From positions 62,001 through 126,000 of the forward strand of contig NZ_LN879468.1 of the NCBI RefSeq assembly GCF_001403635.1: a stretch of DNA of 64,000 bases. Reading direction: 5' to 3'. This DNA is from Clostridium massiliamazoniense. Its GTDB lineage: Bacteria; Bacillota; Clostridia; Clostridiales; Clostridiaceae. Position 1 is the first letter of the stretch; each line of letters opens with the position of its first letter. Shown one piece after another: positions 30,331 to 39,489 of the stretch. The translations under genes and the position numbers were made by a program. Below the pieces are notes generated by a model. It was not told where the DNA came from. It saw only the letters and a list, made by a program, of their open reading frames with translations, and did no database searches.

Positions 30331-31257
30331 GTGAGGAAGAAAAGAATAATTTTATTAATGTCCTTAGGTCTTTCAGCTTTTGCCTTGAAGGGAGGAGCTA
30401 CAGAAGTAGTAAATCATAAGCCTGTAAGCACTAATAGGGTATTATTGGTGGCTAATAATTCTCAAGGGCAAAGCATTGAATATAAGGATAACAATTTATC
30501 GGATATATCATCTGCAAATCCAGAACAGTTTGATAATCCACAAGTAGGTCCAAGGGGAATTCTTGAAAGAATGCAGTCTACAACTATAAATACAAAATAT
30601 GGAGAAATGTCTATTGAAAGAGTTCAAGATGGGTTTCAATGTAAGAATTTAAGTAATCCGAATGCTCCAGTTTTGTTCGTATCAGCAGTTAATAATATAT
30701 ATGAAGTTGGTGGACAAACTGATTTAAAAGGATTTCTTAGTCCTAAAATAGTTAATGGACAAGGAACTATAATATTACCTAACGTAAATACTTCAGAAGC
30801 AAATTTTGGAGTAAAGTATGTGGAAGCTATAGGAACTAATGGAGCTATTACTATAGCACCTTTTATCTACAATACTGTTCAATTTAAAAATTCTGTTAAT
30901 GTAAAAGCAGAAGGAGATATAAATTCTCTAACTTTAAATGATGTATTAGAAGGTCCAAGCAATGACTTGAAGCTTTATATAGCCAATTATGATAAAGGAA
31001 GTAAAGTTGTAACTATAGGTTTAAGTAGAGGGGTAGCATCTATTCAAAAGGCATTACCACTAACTATTGGAAGTAGTACAGATACAAGTAAAACAAACGT
31101 AGATACAGGAACTGCAAATCAAAATACATCTGCAATTCAAAAAAATAATGTGAAAGTACCATTATTAATACAGATATTATTAAGTAAGTGGACTTACATA
31201 ATAGTTGGAATTATTTTAATTGCAATTGTTTCTTTTTTCTGTTTTACTGGATTATAA
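30331..31257 (+). CDS. Extracytoplasmic protein with signal peptide and C-terminal membrane anchor
   Basis: The 308-residue product starts at GTG after AAAGGAG. Residues 1 to about 23 form a signal peptide, the middle is a hydrophilic domain rich in Asn, Val and Ile strands, and residues 280-303 are a single membrane segment with a very short tail. There is no LPxTG motif. No family is recognised. It lies 49 bases after secA2 and before the sortase gene, so it is a candidate accessory factor or second surface component of the same export locus. That role is inferred from position only. Confidence 0.8.
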   Translation: MRKKRIILLMSLGLSAFALKGGATEVVNHKPVSTNRVLLVANNSQGQSIEYKDNNLSDISSANPEQFDNPQVGPRGILERMQSTTINTKYGEMSIERVQDGFQCKNLSNPNAPVLFVSAVNNIYEVGGQTDLKGFLSPKIVNGQGTIILPNVNTSEANFGVKYVEAIGTNGAITIAPFIYNTVQFKNSVNVKAEGDINSLTLNDVLEGPSNDLKLYIANYDKGSKVVTIGLSRGVASIQKALPLTIGSSTDTSKTNVDTGTANQNTSAIQKNNVKVPLLIQILLSKWTYIIVGIILIAIVSFFCFTGL

Positions 31258-31437
31258 GTTTTCCTAAAAACTAATTTGAAAATATTTAATTTTTTATTAT
31301 AAGAAAAGATTGTTGATATTTTATTTTTAGTGGAAGTGGTTACTATGCTTATGGATAAATTAGATGAAAATCATTAGAAATTTTAAAAAGTTTTTATATG
31401 AATTAAATCTTATTTTATAGAAACTGAGGTGTTACAA

Positions 31438-32190
31438 TTGAAAAGGAAAAAACCGGCAGTAGGGGTTCTACTGATAATCATAATAATAGGAGTATTATTT
31501 TCGATTTATAAATATTTAAACTTTACTTATGGTACATATTTGAATTCTGGAATGGCATTTAGTACAGGGCAAGGAGCTATCAGTGAATTAAGCACAATGA
31601 TAACAGGCGGAGACTGGACAAAAGCTATTTATAAAATGGGAAATTTAGAAGAAGAATATGATAAGGCCCATGCAATTAATAGTCAAGTAGTAGGATGGAT
31701 TTTCATAGATGGTACAAATATAAACTATCCTATAATGCATGGGGAAGAGGATCAATATTACTTAACACATAACTGGAAAGGTGAACCTTATTGGAACGGA
31801 AGTATATTTTTAGATCATGCAAATAGTGGATTTAATAATGTATCATTAATAAATGGACATAACATGTTAAATGGAATAATGTTTAGTCAATTAACTAATT
31901 TTGAAAATAAGGATTTCTTTGATGGAAATCATGATATATACATATATGATGGATTAAATAAGAAATTAGAGAAATTCAAAGCTATAGGAGCAATTTATTG
32001 TGAACCAACCATAGATTTATCTTTAGGTAATTTATCACCAGAAGAAAGAACAGCAGAGGTAAATAGACTTTTATCTCAATCAATGTATCCTAAAGAAAAT
32101 TATAATGGAAATAATGTATTACTTTTAAATACATGTCTTTCAAATGGTTCAGGAAAACATATATTAGTAATTGCAGAACAAGTTAATTAA
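31438..32190 (+). CDS. srtB: Class B sortase
   Basis: The start is TTG six bases after GAGGTG; the in-frame GTG at 31429 overlaps that site. The 250-residue protein has an N-terminal membrane anchor (residues 8-25) and a sortase fold of class B type, with catalytic His141 in INGHNM and Cys233 in LLNTC. The conserved arginine normally found after the cysteine, at the head of the last strand, appears replaced by Lys240-His241 (GSGKHILVIA). It would attach LPxTG-type substrates to peptidoglycan outside the membrane, the obvious candidate being the LPHTG protein of this locus. A strong terminator follows. Confidence 0.88.
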   Translation: MKRKKPAVGVLLIIIIIGVLFSIYKYLNFTYGTYLNSGMAFSTGQGAISELSTMITGGDWTKAIYKMGNLEEEYDKAHAINSQVVGWIFIDGTNINYPIMHGEEDQYYLTHNWKGEPYWNGSIFLDHANSGFNNVSLINGHNMLNGIMFSQLTNFENKDFFDGNHDIYIYDGLNKKLEKFKAIGAIYCEPTIDLSLGNLSPEERTAEVNRLLSQSMYPKENYNGNNVLLLNTCLSNGSGKHILVIAEQVN

Positions 32191-32205
32191 ATAGAAAATC
32201 TTAAT

Positions 32206-32250
32206 AAAAGGTGATGTTTCAAAATTTACTTTGAGACATCACCTTTTTTA
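32206..32250. terminator. Bidirectional terminator after the sortase
   Basis: Arms 32206-32223 and 32230-32247 form an 18-bp stem with one mismatch, with A-runs and T-runs at either side; it serves the sortase operon and the convergent glyoxalase gene. Confidence 0.85.
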
Positions 32251-32263
32251 TATATTTTAATAA

Positions 32264-32647
32264 TTATAAAGTTCTTATTACTTCTACTTGATAGCCATCT
32301 GGATCTACTACGAAGTAGTATCTTGGTGGTTCTCCTGGAAGTCCTTTTAGTGGAGTTACTTTATAACCCATTTCTATATGTTTTTCTCTTAGTGCTTCAA
32401 TATCTTCAACTCCGATTGCTGTATGGCTAAATCCATTTCCTATTTCATAAGGTTTTTCTTGATCATAGTTGTAAGTAAGTTCAATTTCGTAGCCACCTTC
32501 TTGATTTGAAAGATAAACTAATGTAAATTTATATTCTGGAAAATCTTTTCTTCTTGTTTCTATAAGACCTAAAGCTTCTTTATAGAATTTTAATGATGCT
32601 TCAAGATCTTTAACTCTAATACAAGTGTGTAACATTTGCACTTTCAT
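32264..32647 (-). CDS. gloA: Lactoylglutathione lyase (glyoxalase I family)
   Basis: The 127-residue protein has the two beta-alpha-beta-beta-beta motifs of glyoxalase I. Metal ligands are visible: His in MLHTCIRV, Glu in YEIELTYN, His in FSHTAIGV and Glu in YQVEVI. It isomerises the hemithioacetal of methylglyoxal in the cytoplasm; clostridia without glutathione may use another thiol. The ATG follows TAGGAGG at normal spacing. It is a single-gene unit on the minus strand. Confidence 0.93.
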   Translation of the reverse strand: MKVQMLHTCIRVKDLEASLKFYKEALGLIETRRKDFPEYKFTLVYLSNQEGGYEIELTYNYDQEKPYEIGNGFSHTAIGVEDIEALREKHIEMGYKVTPLKGLPGEPPRYYFVVDPDGYQVEVIRTL

Positions 32648-32778
32648 TATGTTTCCTCCTAGTTTTAATTATTTTATAAGCTAATGCTCTTTTTTATAAG
32701 ATACGCATAGCATTTAATAAAAACTTATAAAAGCTAAGTTTCTATTATAATTATATCATAAAGAGGGAGGAAAATAAG

Positions 32779-33026
32779 GAGCTGTATTAAATCAGCACCT
32801 TATTTTATATTACTTTTATAAATGTATTTTTTCATCTGCTGAGATAGCTATATAGGTACAAAATGCTGTGACCATTGAACTAGTACTAGAAGCTCTTTAT
32901 TTTTGATCAATAGTTTCGTAGAAAAAATATTAGAGCTTCTTTACGTAAGTGAGTGGTCACAAATGATGAACCTATATAGCTAGGTAAAATGCAGAGAGGA
33001 TGTATCTGTAATTTGATACATCCTCA
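32779..33026 (-). repeat. Dispersed repeat family A, copy A2 (inverted, shorter apex)
   Basis: Read on the minus strand this copy matches A1 and A3 from the GAGGATGTATC hairpin through the GCTATATAGGT palindrome to a terminal ATTTAATACAGC. It lacks about 50 bases at the palindrome apex that A1 and A3 keep. Both ends carry degenerate copies of the 13-bp terminal inverted repeat. Confidence 0.88.
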
Positions 33027-33042
33027 TATTTATAAAATAATA

Positions 33043-33732
33043 TTAGCAATTAGATTTTGCTAAAGCTGCTAAAGAACTATTTCTTAAAGTAATATCACAA
33101 ACATCTCCTTGATGAGAAATTTTAGAAACTACAACTCTGTAAGAAGCTCTACAGCAATCAAAAGAATTATTTGTATTTATATCTATTGTTGTATGAGTTA
33201 CTGGAATATCTAGTTCAATAAAATCATCTTTGTCTAATCTAGCTGCTTGGGTAACAGAAAAAGTATCTATAACTTCACTATCATTATTGAAAACATTATT
33301 GCAAACTTTAACTATATCAAAAGTTATAGTAAATTTAGAAGTTTTAGACTCATAATCTGAACCTCTAAGTTTAAAGTGTAATAATGAATTGAAATCAAGC
33401 TTTACAAAAGGAAATTTTAAACAGCAAACATCAAATCTTCTTAATGTTACTAGAGTTGTAGGTCTAAAACAAGATCTATCTATCATAACAGGTCCATCAT
33501 TTTTAGCAACATCAAATAATACTGGATGTGGGACAGGACTTAAAGAACGTCTACGATTTGTTCTGCAAAATTTTCTAGACTCACCACAATTAACGCAGTC
33601 TGGATCAAACCTTCTACTATCATCTGAACAAAATCTTCTACTATCATCGTCAAATCTTCTACTATCATCATCACATCTTCTTGAGTTCATAGATTCTTGA
33701 CCAAAGTTATTATCTGGGTATTTACAATTCAT
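33043..33732 (-). CDS. DUF4489-family, probable spore-surface protein
   Basis: The 229-residue protein starts after TGGAGG. Its N-terminal 50 residues contain DDDSRRF-type tandem repeats and several Cys; the remaining 170 residues form the DUF4489 region seen in clostridial proteins, again with paired Cys (DVCCLKF, FDCCRAS). Upstream on the minus strand is the sequence CATATTATATATTAA, which resembles a sporulation sigma -10 and is shared with the next gene. A spore coat or exosporium location is inferred from composition and family context, not shown. Confidence 0.75.
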   Translation of the reverse strand: MNCKYPDNNFGQESMNSRRCDDDSRRFDDDSRRFCSDDSRRFDPDCVNCGESRKFCRTNRRRSLSPVPHPVLFDVAKNDGPVMIDRSCFRPTTLVTLRRFDVCCLKFPFVKLDFNSLLHFKLRGSDYESKTSKFTITFDIVKVCNNVFNNDSEVIDTFSVTQAARLDKDDFIELDIPVTHTTIDINTNNSFDCCRASYRVVVSKISHQGDVCDITLRNSSLAALAKSNC

Positions 33733-33823
33733 TTGTGTACCTCCATATTATCTACAAGTATTTTTAATATATAATATGTTAAATGGTGCAAAAACGATAC
33801 AAAATAAAAAAATATGAATTTTC

Positions 33824-34483
33824 TTATTTTAATATTTTTCCTAATAATTTTTTATTAGAATCAACAGCGATATCAACAATTCTAGGATTGTTTCTACTTC
33901 CATTTCCCTTTTCCTCAACTATATCTACATCATCATAGGTGTCAGGGATAAAAACTTGTTGATGTTGTGTAATGGTAATATGAAAGACTAAGGAGGTTAA
34001 AAGTACTTTATTATTTTCAGAATCCAAATCTATAATCTCGTCTTTTATATTTATGGAGTTTATATAACATTGAATTTTATATAAATCATTAAATTCATAT
34101 AAACTATTTTCTTTAGAATTATATTGAGGATAAGTTGAATATTTTACTTTAATGATTGATTTAAAAGGTAAAATAAAGGTTGTTTTTATTTTTTCTTTAT
34201 TAGTTATAACAAGTGCTGTTTTTGAAATTTCTCCTGAAATTAATAGGTCATTATTATTTGGAAGTAATTCAAAGGCCTTTAAAGATATCTTGTTATTCAT
34301 ATGATTAATAGATAGTATGGGAGATTTAAAAGGTAATTCACATTTTACAGTTGTGGTAAAGTCAGATAAAACAACTGGAAAAATAGCAATTAAAGGACCA
34401 GAACGACCAAAAATTAAGTTTTTTTTAGTGGTATAATTATTATAGATTATTTTGTTATCTTTATTTCTATTAATATTTTTCAT
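33824..34483 (-). CDS. Probable spore-surface protein (CsxC/DUF3794-like)
   Basis: The 219-residue protein has an N-terminal basic, Asn-rich segment then repeated beta-strand units with small polar linkers (GPLIAIFPVVLSDFTTTVKCEL...). It resembles clostridial CsxC-type or DUF3794-type spore proteins, but this is tentative. The Shine-Dalgarno is poor: GAGGTG lies over 20 bases upstream. ATATTATATATTAA upstream matches the element before the DUF4489 gene 90 bases downstream, suggesting common sporulation control. Divergent from cobT. Confidence 0.65.
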   Translation of the reverse strand: MKNINRNKDNKIIYNNYTTKKNLIFGRSGPLIAIFPVVLSDFTTTVKCELPFKSPILSINHMNNKISLKAFELLPNNNDLLISGEISKTALVITNKEKIKTTFILPFKSIIKVKYSTYPQYNSKENSLYEFNDLYKIQCYINSINIKDEIIDLDSENNKVLLTSLVFHITITQHQQVFIPDTYDDVDIVEEKGNGSRNNPRIVDIAVDSNKKLLGKILK

Positions 34484-34636
34484 AAATAAAAAGGCTTAAA
34501 GCCAATACACCTCACAATAATTATTAATATATAATATTCATAGAATTTACATGGGTTAATGATAATAGTGTTTTTTTAGGATTTTTTGTATTATAGATAC
34601 ATAGAATTAAGTATTGATTTAATAAGGAGTTTATAT

Positions 34637-35707
34637 ATGGATTTAGATAAAATTTTAAATTTAATAGAACCAGCTTATGAAAATTCACTTAAAGCTGCAA
34701 TGAATAGAGTTAATGACTTAGCAAAGCCACCTAAAAGTTTAGGAGAATTAGAAAATATAGCTGTTAAGTTAGCTGGTATAACTGGTAAAGTAAATAATAG
34801 TATAGATAAAAAAGCTGTTATAATTTTTTCAGCTGATAATGGAGTTGTAGAAGAGGGCATTGCATCAACTCCACAATATGTAACCTTATCCCAAACTATT
34901 AATTTTGTGAAGGGAAAAACTGGTGTAGCAGCTTTAGCTAAGGAAAATAATACAGTTTTAAAGGTTATTGATGTTGGAATAAATAGTGATTATAAGATAG
35001 ATGGAGTTATAGATAAAAAGATAAGAAAAGGTACAAATAATATAAGGTTTGGACAAGCTATGTGTAGGAAAGAATGTTTAAAGGCCATAGAAATTGGATT
35101 TGAATCAGTTAGAACTTGTTATAATGAAGGATTTAGTATAATTGGTGTAGGAGAAATGGGAATAGGAAATACTACTACAAGTAGTGCTGTTTTAATGGCT
35201 ATTACAGGAGTTTCAGCAGAAGAGGCTGTTGGAATGGGAGCAGGCTTATCTATGGAAGGTTTTCAAAGAAAAAAGAAAGTTATAAATGAAGCTTTAAAGA
35301 TTAATGCTCCTAATAAGGAAGATATTATAGATATTGTTTCAAAGGTTGGAGGTTTTGATATAGGGGCTATGATTGGTGCTTATATTGGGGCTGCATATTA
35401 TAGAATTCCAATAATTATAGATGGTTTTATTTCTGTAGTAGCAGCTTTAGGAGCATCTATGTTAAATGAGAATATTAGGGATTTTCTTATAGCTTCACAT
35501 TGCTCAAGAGAAAGAGGTTATAAGATAGCTATAGAAAAATTAAATTTAAAGCCTATGTTAAATTTAGACATGGCACTAGGAGAAGGAAGTGGATGTCCCA
35601 TAGCTTTTTCTGTGGTAGGTTTTGCTTGTGCTATGATGAATAACATGGCTACTTTTAAGGAAGCAGAAATAGATTCATCATATTTAATGAAAAATATACT
35701 TGTATAA
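34637..35707 (+). CDS. cobT: Nicotinate-nucleotide:dimethylbenzimidazole phosphoribosyltransferase
   Basis: The 356-residue protein has normal CobT length when started at the ATG after AAGGAG; a TTG at 34586 would add an unlikely 17 residues. Motifs include GEMGIGNTTTSSA, and the catalytic-glutamate region ALGEGSGCP near the C-terminus. It transfers ribose phosphate from nicotinate mononucleotide to a lower-ligand base, giving alpha-ribazole phosphate for cobamide assembly. No other cobalamin gene or cobalamin riboswitch adjoins it; the Nudix gene follows 72 bases later. Confidence 0.93.
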   Translation: MDLDKILNLIEPAYENSLKAAMNRVNDLAKPPKSLGELENIAVKLAGITGKVNNSIDKKAVIIFSADNGVVEEGIASTPQYVTLSQTINFVKGKTGVAALAKENNTVLKVIDVGINSDYKIDGVIDKKIRKGTNNIRFGQAMCRKECLKAIEIGFESVRTCYNEGFSIIGVGEMGIGNTTTSSAVLMAITGVSAEEAVGMGAGLSMEGFQRKKKVINEALKINAPNKEDIIDIVSKVGGFDIGAMIGAYIGAAYYRIPIIIDGFISVVAALGASMLNENIRDFLIASHCSRERGYKIAIEKLNLKPMLNLDMALGEGSGCPIAFSVVGFACAMMNNMATFKEAEIDSSYLMKNILV

Positions 35708-35779
35708 TTAAAGAATAAAAAATATAAATAATTATATGAGGAAATAGCTTGTATTTTGTGCATAAAGGAGAAAAAAAGT

Positions 35780-36253
35780 ATGATAAATTTTAAAGGTGAG
35801 GAAGGAATTATATTTAATTTTAGGTCTGTTGCTATAGTTATTGATGAAGGATTTATTCTATTACACAAAAGTAATAAGGATGATTTTTGGTCATTGCCAG
35901 GAGGGCGAGTTGAATTTGGAGAAAAAACAGAGGATACCGTTATTAGAGAGCTCAAGGAAGAGGTTAATGTAGAAGGAAAAGTTTTAAGACAACTTTGGTA
36001 TGTAGAGGAGTTTTATAAATATAACGGTGAAAATTATCATGAAATAGGAACTTATTATTTAGTTAATGTAGATGATAAAATAAAGGAAAAGTATATAGAA
36101 TATAAGGGGCAAGATGGAGAAAAAATACTTACTTATAAATGGTTTAAAATTGATGAAATAAAGAATATAGAATTATATCCTAAATTTTTGAAAGAAAAAT
36201 TATCTAAATTACCAGAAAATCTAGAAAAAATAACTCATATACATGAAGGATAA
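35780..36253 (+). CDS. Nudix hydrolase
   Basis: The 157-residue protein starts at the ATG after AAAGGAG; the upstream TTG at 35756 precedes that site. The Nudix box is complete: GRVEFGE followed by RELKEEVNV at about residues 43-65, matching Gx5Ex7REUxEExGU. Such enzymes hydrolyse nucleoside diphosphates linked to another moiety. The substrate cannot be told. It probably shares a transcript with cobT but need not share its pathway. Confidence 0.88.
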   Translation: MINFKGEEGIIFNFRSVAIVIDEGFILLHKSNKDDFWSLPGGRVEFGEKTEDTVIRELKEEVNVEGKVLRQLWYVEEFYKYNGENYHEIGTYYLVNVDDKIKEKYIEYKGQDGEKILTYKWFKIDEIKNIELYPKFLKEKLSKLPENLEKITHIHEG

Positions 36254-36359
36254 AAAATGTAAAGGTTATCTTGAAAAAACATACAATTGATTATATAATT
36301 AAAAAAAGAATAAAAACTTTCAAAAAATTAAAATCAAATGATGAAGGGAGAAGCTACTT

Positions 36360-36783
36360 GACAAAATATCTGAAATTAATAGTTAAAGTGCTGAAGAAGC
36401 TTTAATTCTATTTGAATTAAGTTCAGTTTATAGATTAACAAAAGCTAGAAGTGATTATAGGAAAAATAAATGAGGATGTATTTGTCCATACTTTGAGTAG
36501 CAAAGATATAATAATGATAAAAATAGTTTTAACAGAAGATGAAAATTATGTTTATGTCAAGGAAAATAGTATAAGAGAGTTATTAAAAACTCATGTTCAT
36601 TCTGGACAATTAGTTTTAGAAAAGTTTGAGATAGCTTTAACTAATATTTGTTCAATTGATAATTTTAATGAAGTATCAGTAAATATGAGTAGTATAAAAG
36701 GCATGTATTCTTTTGTGGATGAAGATAGTAAAATGCCACCTGTAGATAGAATTAATCCAGTCTGGATGGGATTCTTAAAATAG
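36360..36783 (+). pseudogene. Degraded gene: stop and frameshift split a small protein
   Basis: Two frames read as one protein. The first, from about 36360, encodes DKISEINS, a TAA at 36384, then SAEEALILFELSSVYRLTK... to a TGA at 36471. The second frame from about 36466 encodes NEDVFVHTLSSKDI and continues 100 residues to 36783. The only start for the long second part would be a GTG at 36451 without a ribosome site. The simplest reading is a gene of about 140 codons inactivated by one nonsense change and one frameshift. The family is not recognised. Confidence 0.5.
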
Positions 36784-36818
36784 ATAGTTTTTATCTGATA
36801 TATAAATATAGTAATTAG

Positions 36819-36882
36819 AGCTCTTCATTTCTAATAAAAGTTATTTTAAATAACTTATTATTAGAAATGAAGAGCTTTTTTT
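36819..36882 (+). terminator. Very stable terminator
   Basis: Nearly perfect palindrome of about 27 bp (36819-36876) ending in seven T residues. Confidence 0.88.
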
Positions 36883-37036
36883 GTGTAGATGAAAGTTTAA
36901 AATGATAAAGTTAAGTATCTAGCAAAAAGTGAAAATCATACCTGTAATTTTAATGTTTTTTATTTTGAATAAATAGTCTTTAATTAAACAAAATAAAATG
37001 AGATCTAATTATTATAAAGGAAAAGAGGGATCGTCT

Positions 37037-38011
37037 ATGAAAAAATGGGAAAAACCTTTAATTGTTGTTAGTAAGTGCTTAGATAATTGTAATTGCAGAT
37101 ATAATGGCGAAGGATGTACTTGTAAAGCTTTAGAAGAACTAAAGGAATTTGCAGAGCTTATAGATATTTGTCCAGAGGAAGCTATAGGTCTTGGAACTCC
37201 TAGAAATGCTATAAGGCTTGTTGGAAATGAAAAAGAACATTTTTTAATAGATCCAAAAACTCTTAAGGACTATACAAAAACTATGAGTGAATTTGCAAGG
37301 GAGATATGTATTGATATTGAATATTTGAAGCCACAGGGGTTTATTTTAAGAACTAAGTCTCCATCTTGTGGAATAAATGATGTTAAAATCTATAGAAGCT
37401 TAGAGAAGGGTTCTGCATCAGTGAAAGGGAAAGGGATTTTTGGAGAGAAAATTTATGATGTTTTTAATTATTTGCCTATAGAAGATGATGGAAGATTAAA
37501 AAGTTTTAAAATAAGAGAAAATTTTTATATTAAAATATTTACTTTAGTTGCTTTTAAAAAAGTTTATGAAAGTAAAAACTTTGGTGAATTAGTAAATTTT
37601 CATGGAAATAATAAATTATTGTTTATGGTTTTCTCACAAAAGTTAACCAAGGAAATGGGACAACTAGTTAGTAATGGAAGATATAGAGATAAGAATAATA
37701 TTTTTGATAAATATAGTTTTTTCTTAAATGAACTCTTATCTAAAGGTGTGAGTTATAGAGGATACATAAATGTATTCTATAAAATATTAGGATACTTTTC
37801 AAAAGAATTATCTAAGGAAGAAAAAAACTTTTTTCTAAGAAAAGTAGAAGAGTTTAGAAGAGGAAAAATACCACACAGAGTTATTATGACTTTAATAGAG
37901 GCTTATGCTATAAGATTTAACAATAAATATATGTTAAATCAGAGTTTATTAGAACCTTATCCTTATGAATTATTAAATTTAGATGATTCAGGAAAAGGTA
38001 TAGAAAGATAA
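37037..38011 (+). CDS. DUF523/DUF1722 fusion protein
   Basis: The 324-residue protein starts at the ATG after GAGGGAT; an upstream ATG at 36998 would add 13 residues without a site. The N-terminal half is DUF523, with the SKCLDNCNCRYNG and KSPSCG cysteine signatures. The C-terminal half is DUF1722, basic and helical. Such fusions are widespread in bacteria. Recent family literature links DUF523 to thiouracil desulfidase-type chemistry, but I cannot assign that here from sequence alone. It is monocistronic. Confidence 0.85.
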   Translation: MKKWEKPLIVVSKCLDNCNCRYNGEGCTCKALEELKEFAELIDICPEEAIGLGTPRNAIRLVGNEKEHFLIDPKTLKDYTKTMSEFAREICIDIEYLKPQGFILRTKSPSCGINDVKIYRSLEKGSASVKGKGIFGEKIYDVFNYLPIEDDGRLKSFKIRENFYIKIFTLVAFKKVYESKNFGELVNFHGNNKLLFMVFSQKLTKEMGQLVSNGRYRDKNNIFDKYSFFLNELLSKGVSYRGYINVFYKILGYFSKELSKEEKNFFLRKVEEFRRGKIPHRVIMTLIEAYAIRFNNKYMLNQSLLEPYPYELLNLDDSGKGIER

Positions 38012-38199
38012 GAACTTTGTGTATTTAATAAACTTTAAATATTAATAATTTTAAATATTAAAATATGATTAAAAAATAAAAAACTGTCCAAAAGTGAATA
38101 TATAAATTATGTAATGTTAAAATGGTTGAAAAAATAGGAAAAAATAACTATAATTTAATTAAAAAATAAGAACATATGTTCGATTTTTTGGAGGGTGAA

Positions 38200-38769
38200 A
38201 TGAGGGGAGATTTAGAAAATTTAATAAGAGAAAGTAAAAATGGAAATAGATTAAGTACAGAAATATTATTAGAAAAATACAAACCTTTAATAAAAAAGGT
38301 TGCTTTTAATTATTATATAAAAGGTTATGAGAATGAGGATTTAATTCAAGTAGGATCAATGTGGTTTTTAGAATCATTGAAAAAATATGATTTAGAAAAG
38401 AAAGGGGACTTCAGTTCATATGTAATGAGAGCATTAAATAATAATATGAAGGCTTTAATAAGAAAAATGGCAAAAGAAAATTATGAGAAAAGTATTAATG
38501 ATAATAATGGTGGAACTTTATCATTAGAAGATACTTTAGTGGACAATTTTGATATAGTTGCATATTATGAGAGGAAAGAAAAATTAGAAAGGTTAAAAAA
38601 AGCTATTGATTTATTAAACGAGGAAGAAAAAGAAATAATATATTTTATTTATTCTAAAAAAAGTGGAAATTTATCAAAATTATCAAGACGAGACAATATA
38701 CCTTATGGAATTCTAAGAAAAAAGAGAGATAGAATTTTGGCAAAGCTCAGAAGATTCTTAGATTATTAA
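38200..38769 (+). CDS. Small sigma-70-family RNA polymerase sigma factor
   Basis: The start is the ATG five bases after GGAGG; an earlier in-frame ATG at 38176 lies before that site. The 189-residue protein contains a sigma region 2 (YIKGYENEDLIQVGSMWFLESLKKYD, about residues 40-65) and a C-terminal region 4 helix-turn-helix (LSRRDNIPYGILRKKRDRIL). It is of the small group that includes clostridial alternative sigma factors, but it has no visible anti-sigma partner. It is followed by two small unknown genes on the same strand. Confidence 0.82.
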   Translation: MRGDLENLIRESKNGNRLSTEILLEKYKPLIKKVAFNYYIKGYENEDLIQVGSMWFLESLKKYDLEKKGDFSSYVMRALNNNMKALIRKMAKENYEKSINDNNGGTLSLEDTLVDNFDIVAYYERKEKLERLKKAIDLLNEEEKEIIYFIYSKKSGNLSKLSRRDNIPYGILRKKRDRILAKLRRFLDY

Positions 38770-38857
38770 AACAATACAATAGAATAAAGTAGAAATTATT
38801 TTCTAGATGATGTAAAATAATAACTAAATTACTTAGAGTTTAAGGAAGTGACTTACA

Positions 38858-39145
38858 ATGGATAAAAAGAAAATTTTAGATGAAATAAACGAAAGAATAG
38901 AGATGCTTGAAGCTATAAAAGTATCTGTTAGTGAAGCTTATGATAGAAATCTTATTTTGGGGAAATTAGAAGCTTTAAAAGCCATAAAAATGGAAGTTGA
39001 TATATTAGATATGAACCCACATAGTTTAGCTGTAATATTAGAAGAAAAGTTTAGAAATAGAGAACTTGGAATAACTGGAAAATATGTGAGGGAAGGATTT
39101 GAAGCAGTAATAAATGAATATATAAATAAATTTAAAGAAGATTAG
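38858..39145 (+). CDS. Small helical protein of unknown function
   Basis: The 95-residue cytoplasmic protein starts after TAAGGAAGTG and is mostly charged amphipathic helix with no Cys or membrane segment. No family is recognised. It lies 88 bases after the sigma factor gene and may be co-transcribed, which would make it a candidate regulator or partner of that factor; this is inference from position. Confidence 0.7.
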   Translation: MDKKKILDEINERIEMLEAIKVSVSEAYDRNLILGKLEALKAIKMEVDILDMNPHSLAVILEEKFRNRELGITGKYVREGFEAVINEYINKFKED

Positions 39146-39489
39146 AAATATTTTTACTTTAATTTAATTTAATTGTTAATAATTGAGAGAAAATTTAAAT
39201 TATAATTAAAGAAAAATTAAAATATAAAAAGATAATAATTTTCAAATGAAAATTATTAATATTTTAGTAAAACAAATCTAATTTAGTTATTATCTTGTTA
39301 CTGTGTTATATAAAATGATAATAGAATGATAATTAAATTAGAGTTTTATTAACAAAAGGATAAATTATTGTTATATACGAGAGAATGGGTGAAAAATATT
39401 GTATAATTACAATGGTTAAACAGTATTTTAAACTAAGGTTTTTTAAAATTATTATTTGAATATTGCATTTAAAAAGAGGCGAGATTTTG
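39146..39489. other. Intergenic interval with an A+T-rich hairpin
   Basis: An 11-bp inverted repeat (AATAATTTTCA at 39234-39244 with 39247-39257) could be a weak terminator. Nothing else of note is seen. Confidence 0.45.

Noticed and set aside
31344-31376. Ten-codon frame (MLMDKLDENH) with a GGAAGTGG site upstream of the sortase
   Set aside because: Too short to support as a gene, and the A+T-rich interval makes such frames common.
34484-34636. Cobalamin riboswitch before cobT
   Set aside because: The 153-base interval is too short and shows no B12-box-like conserved core.
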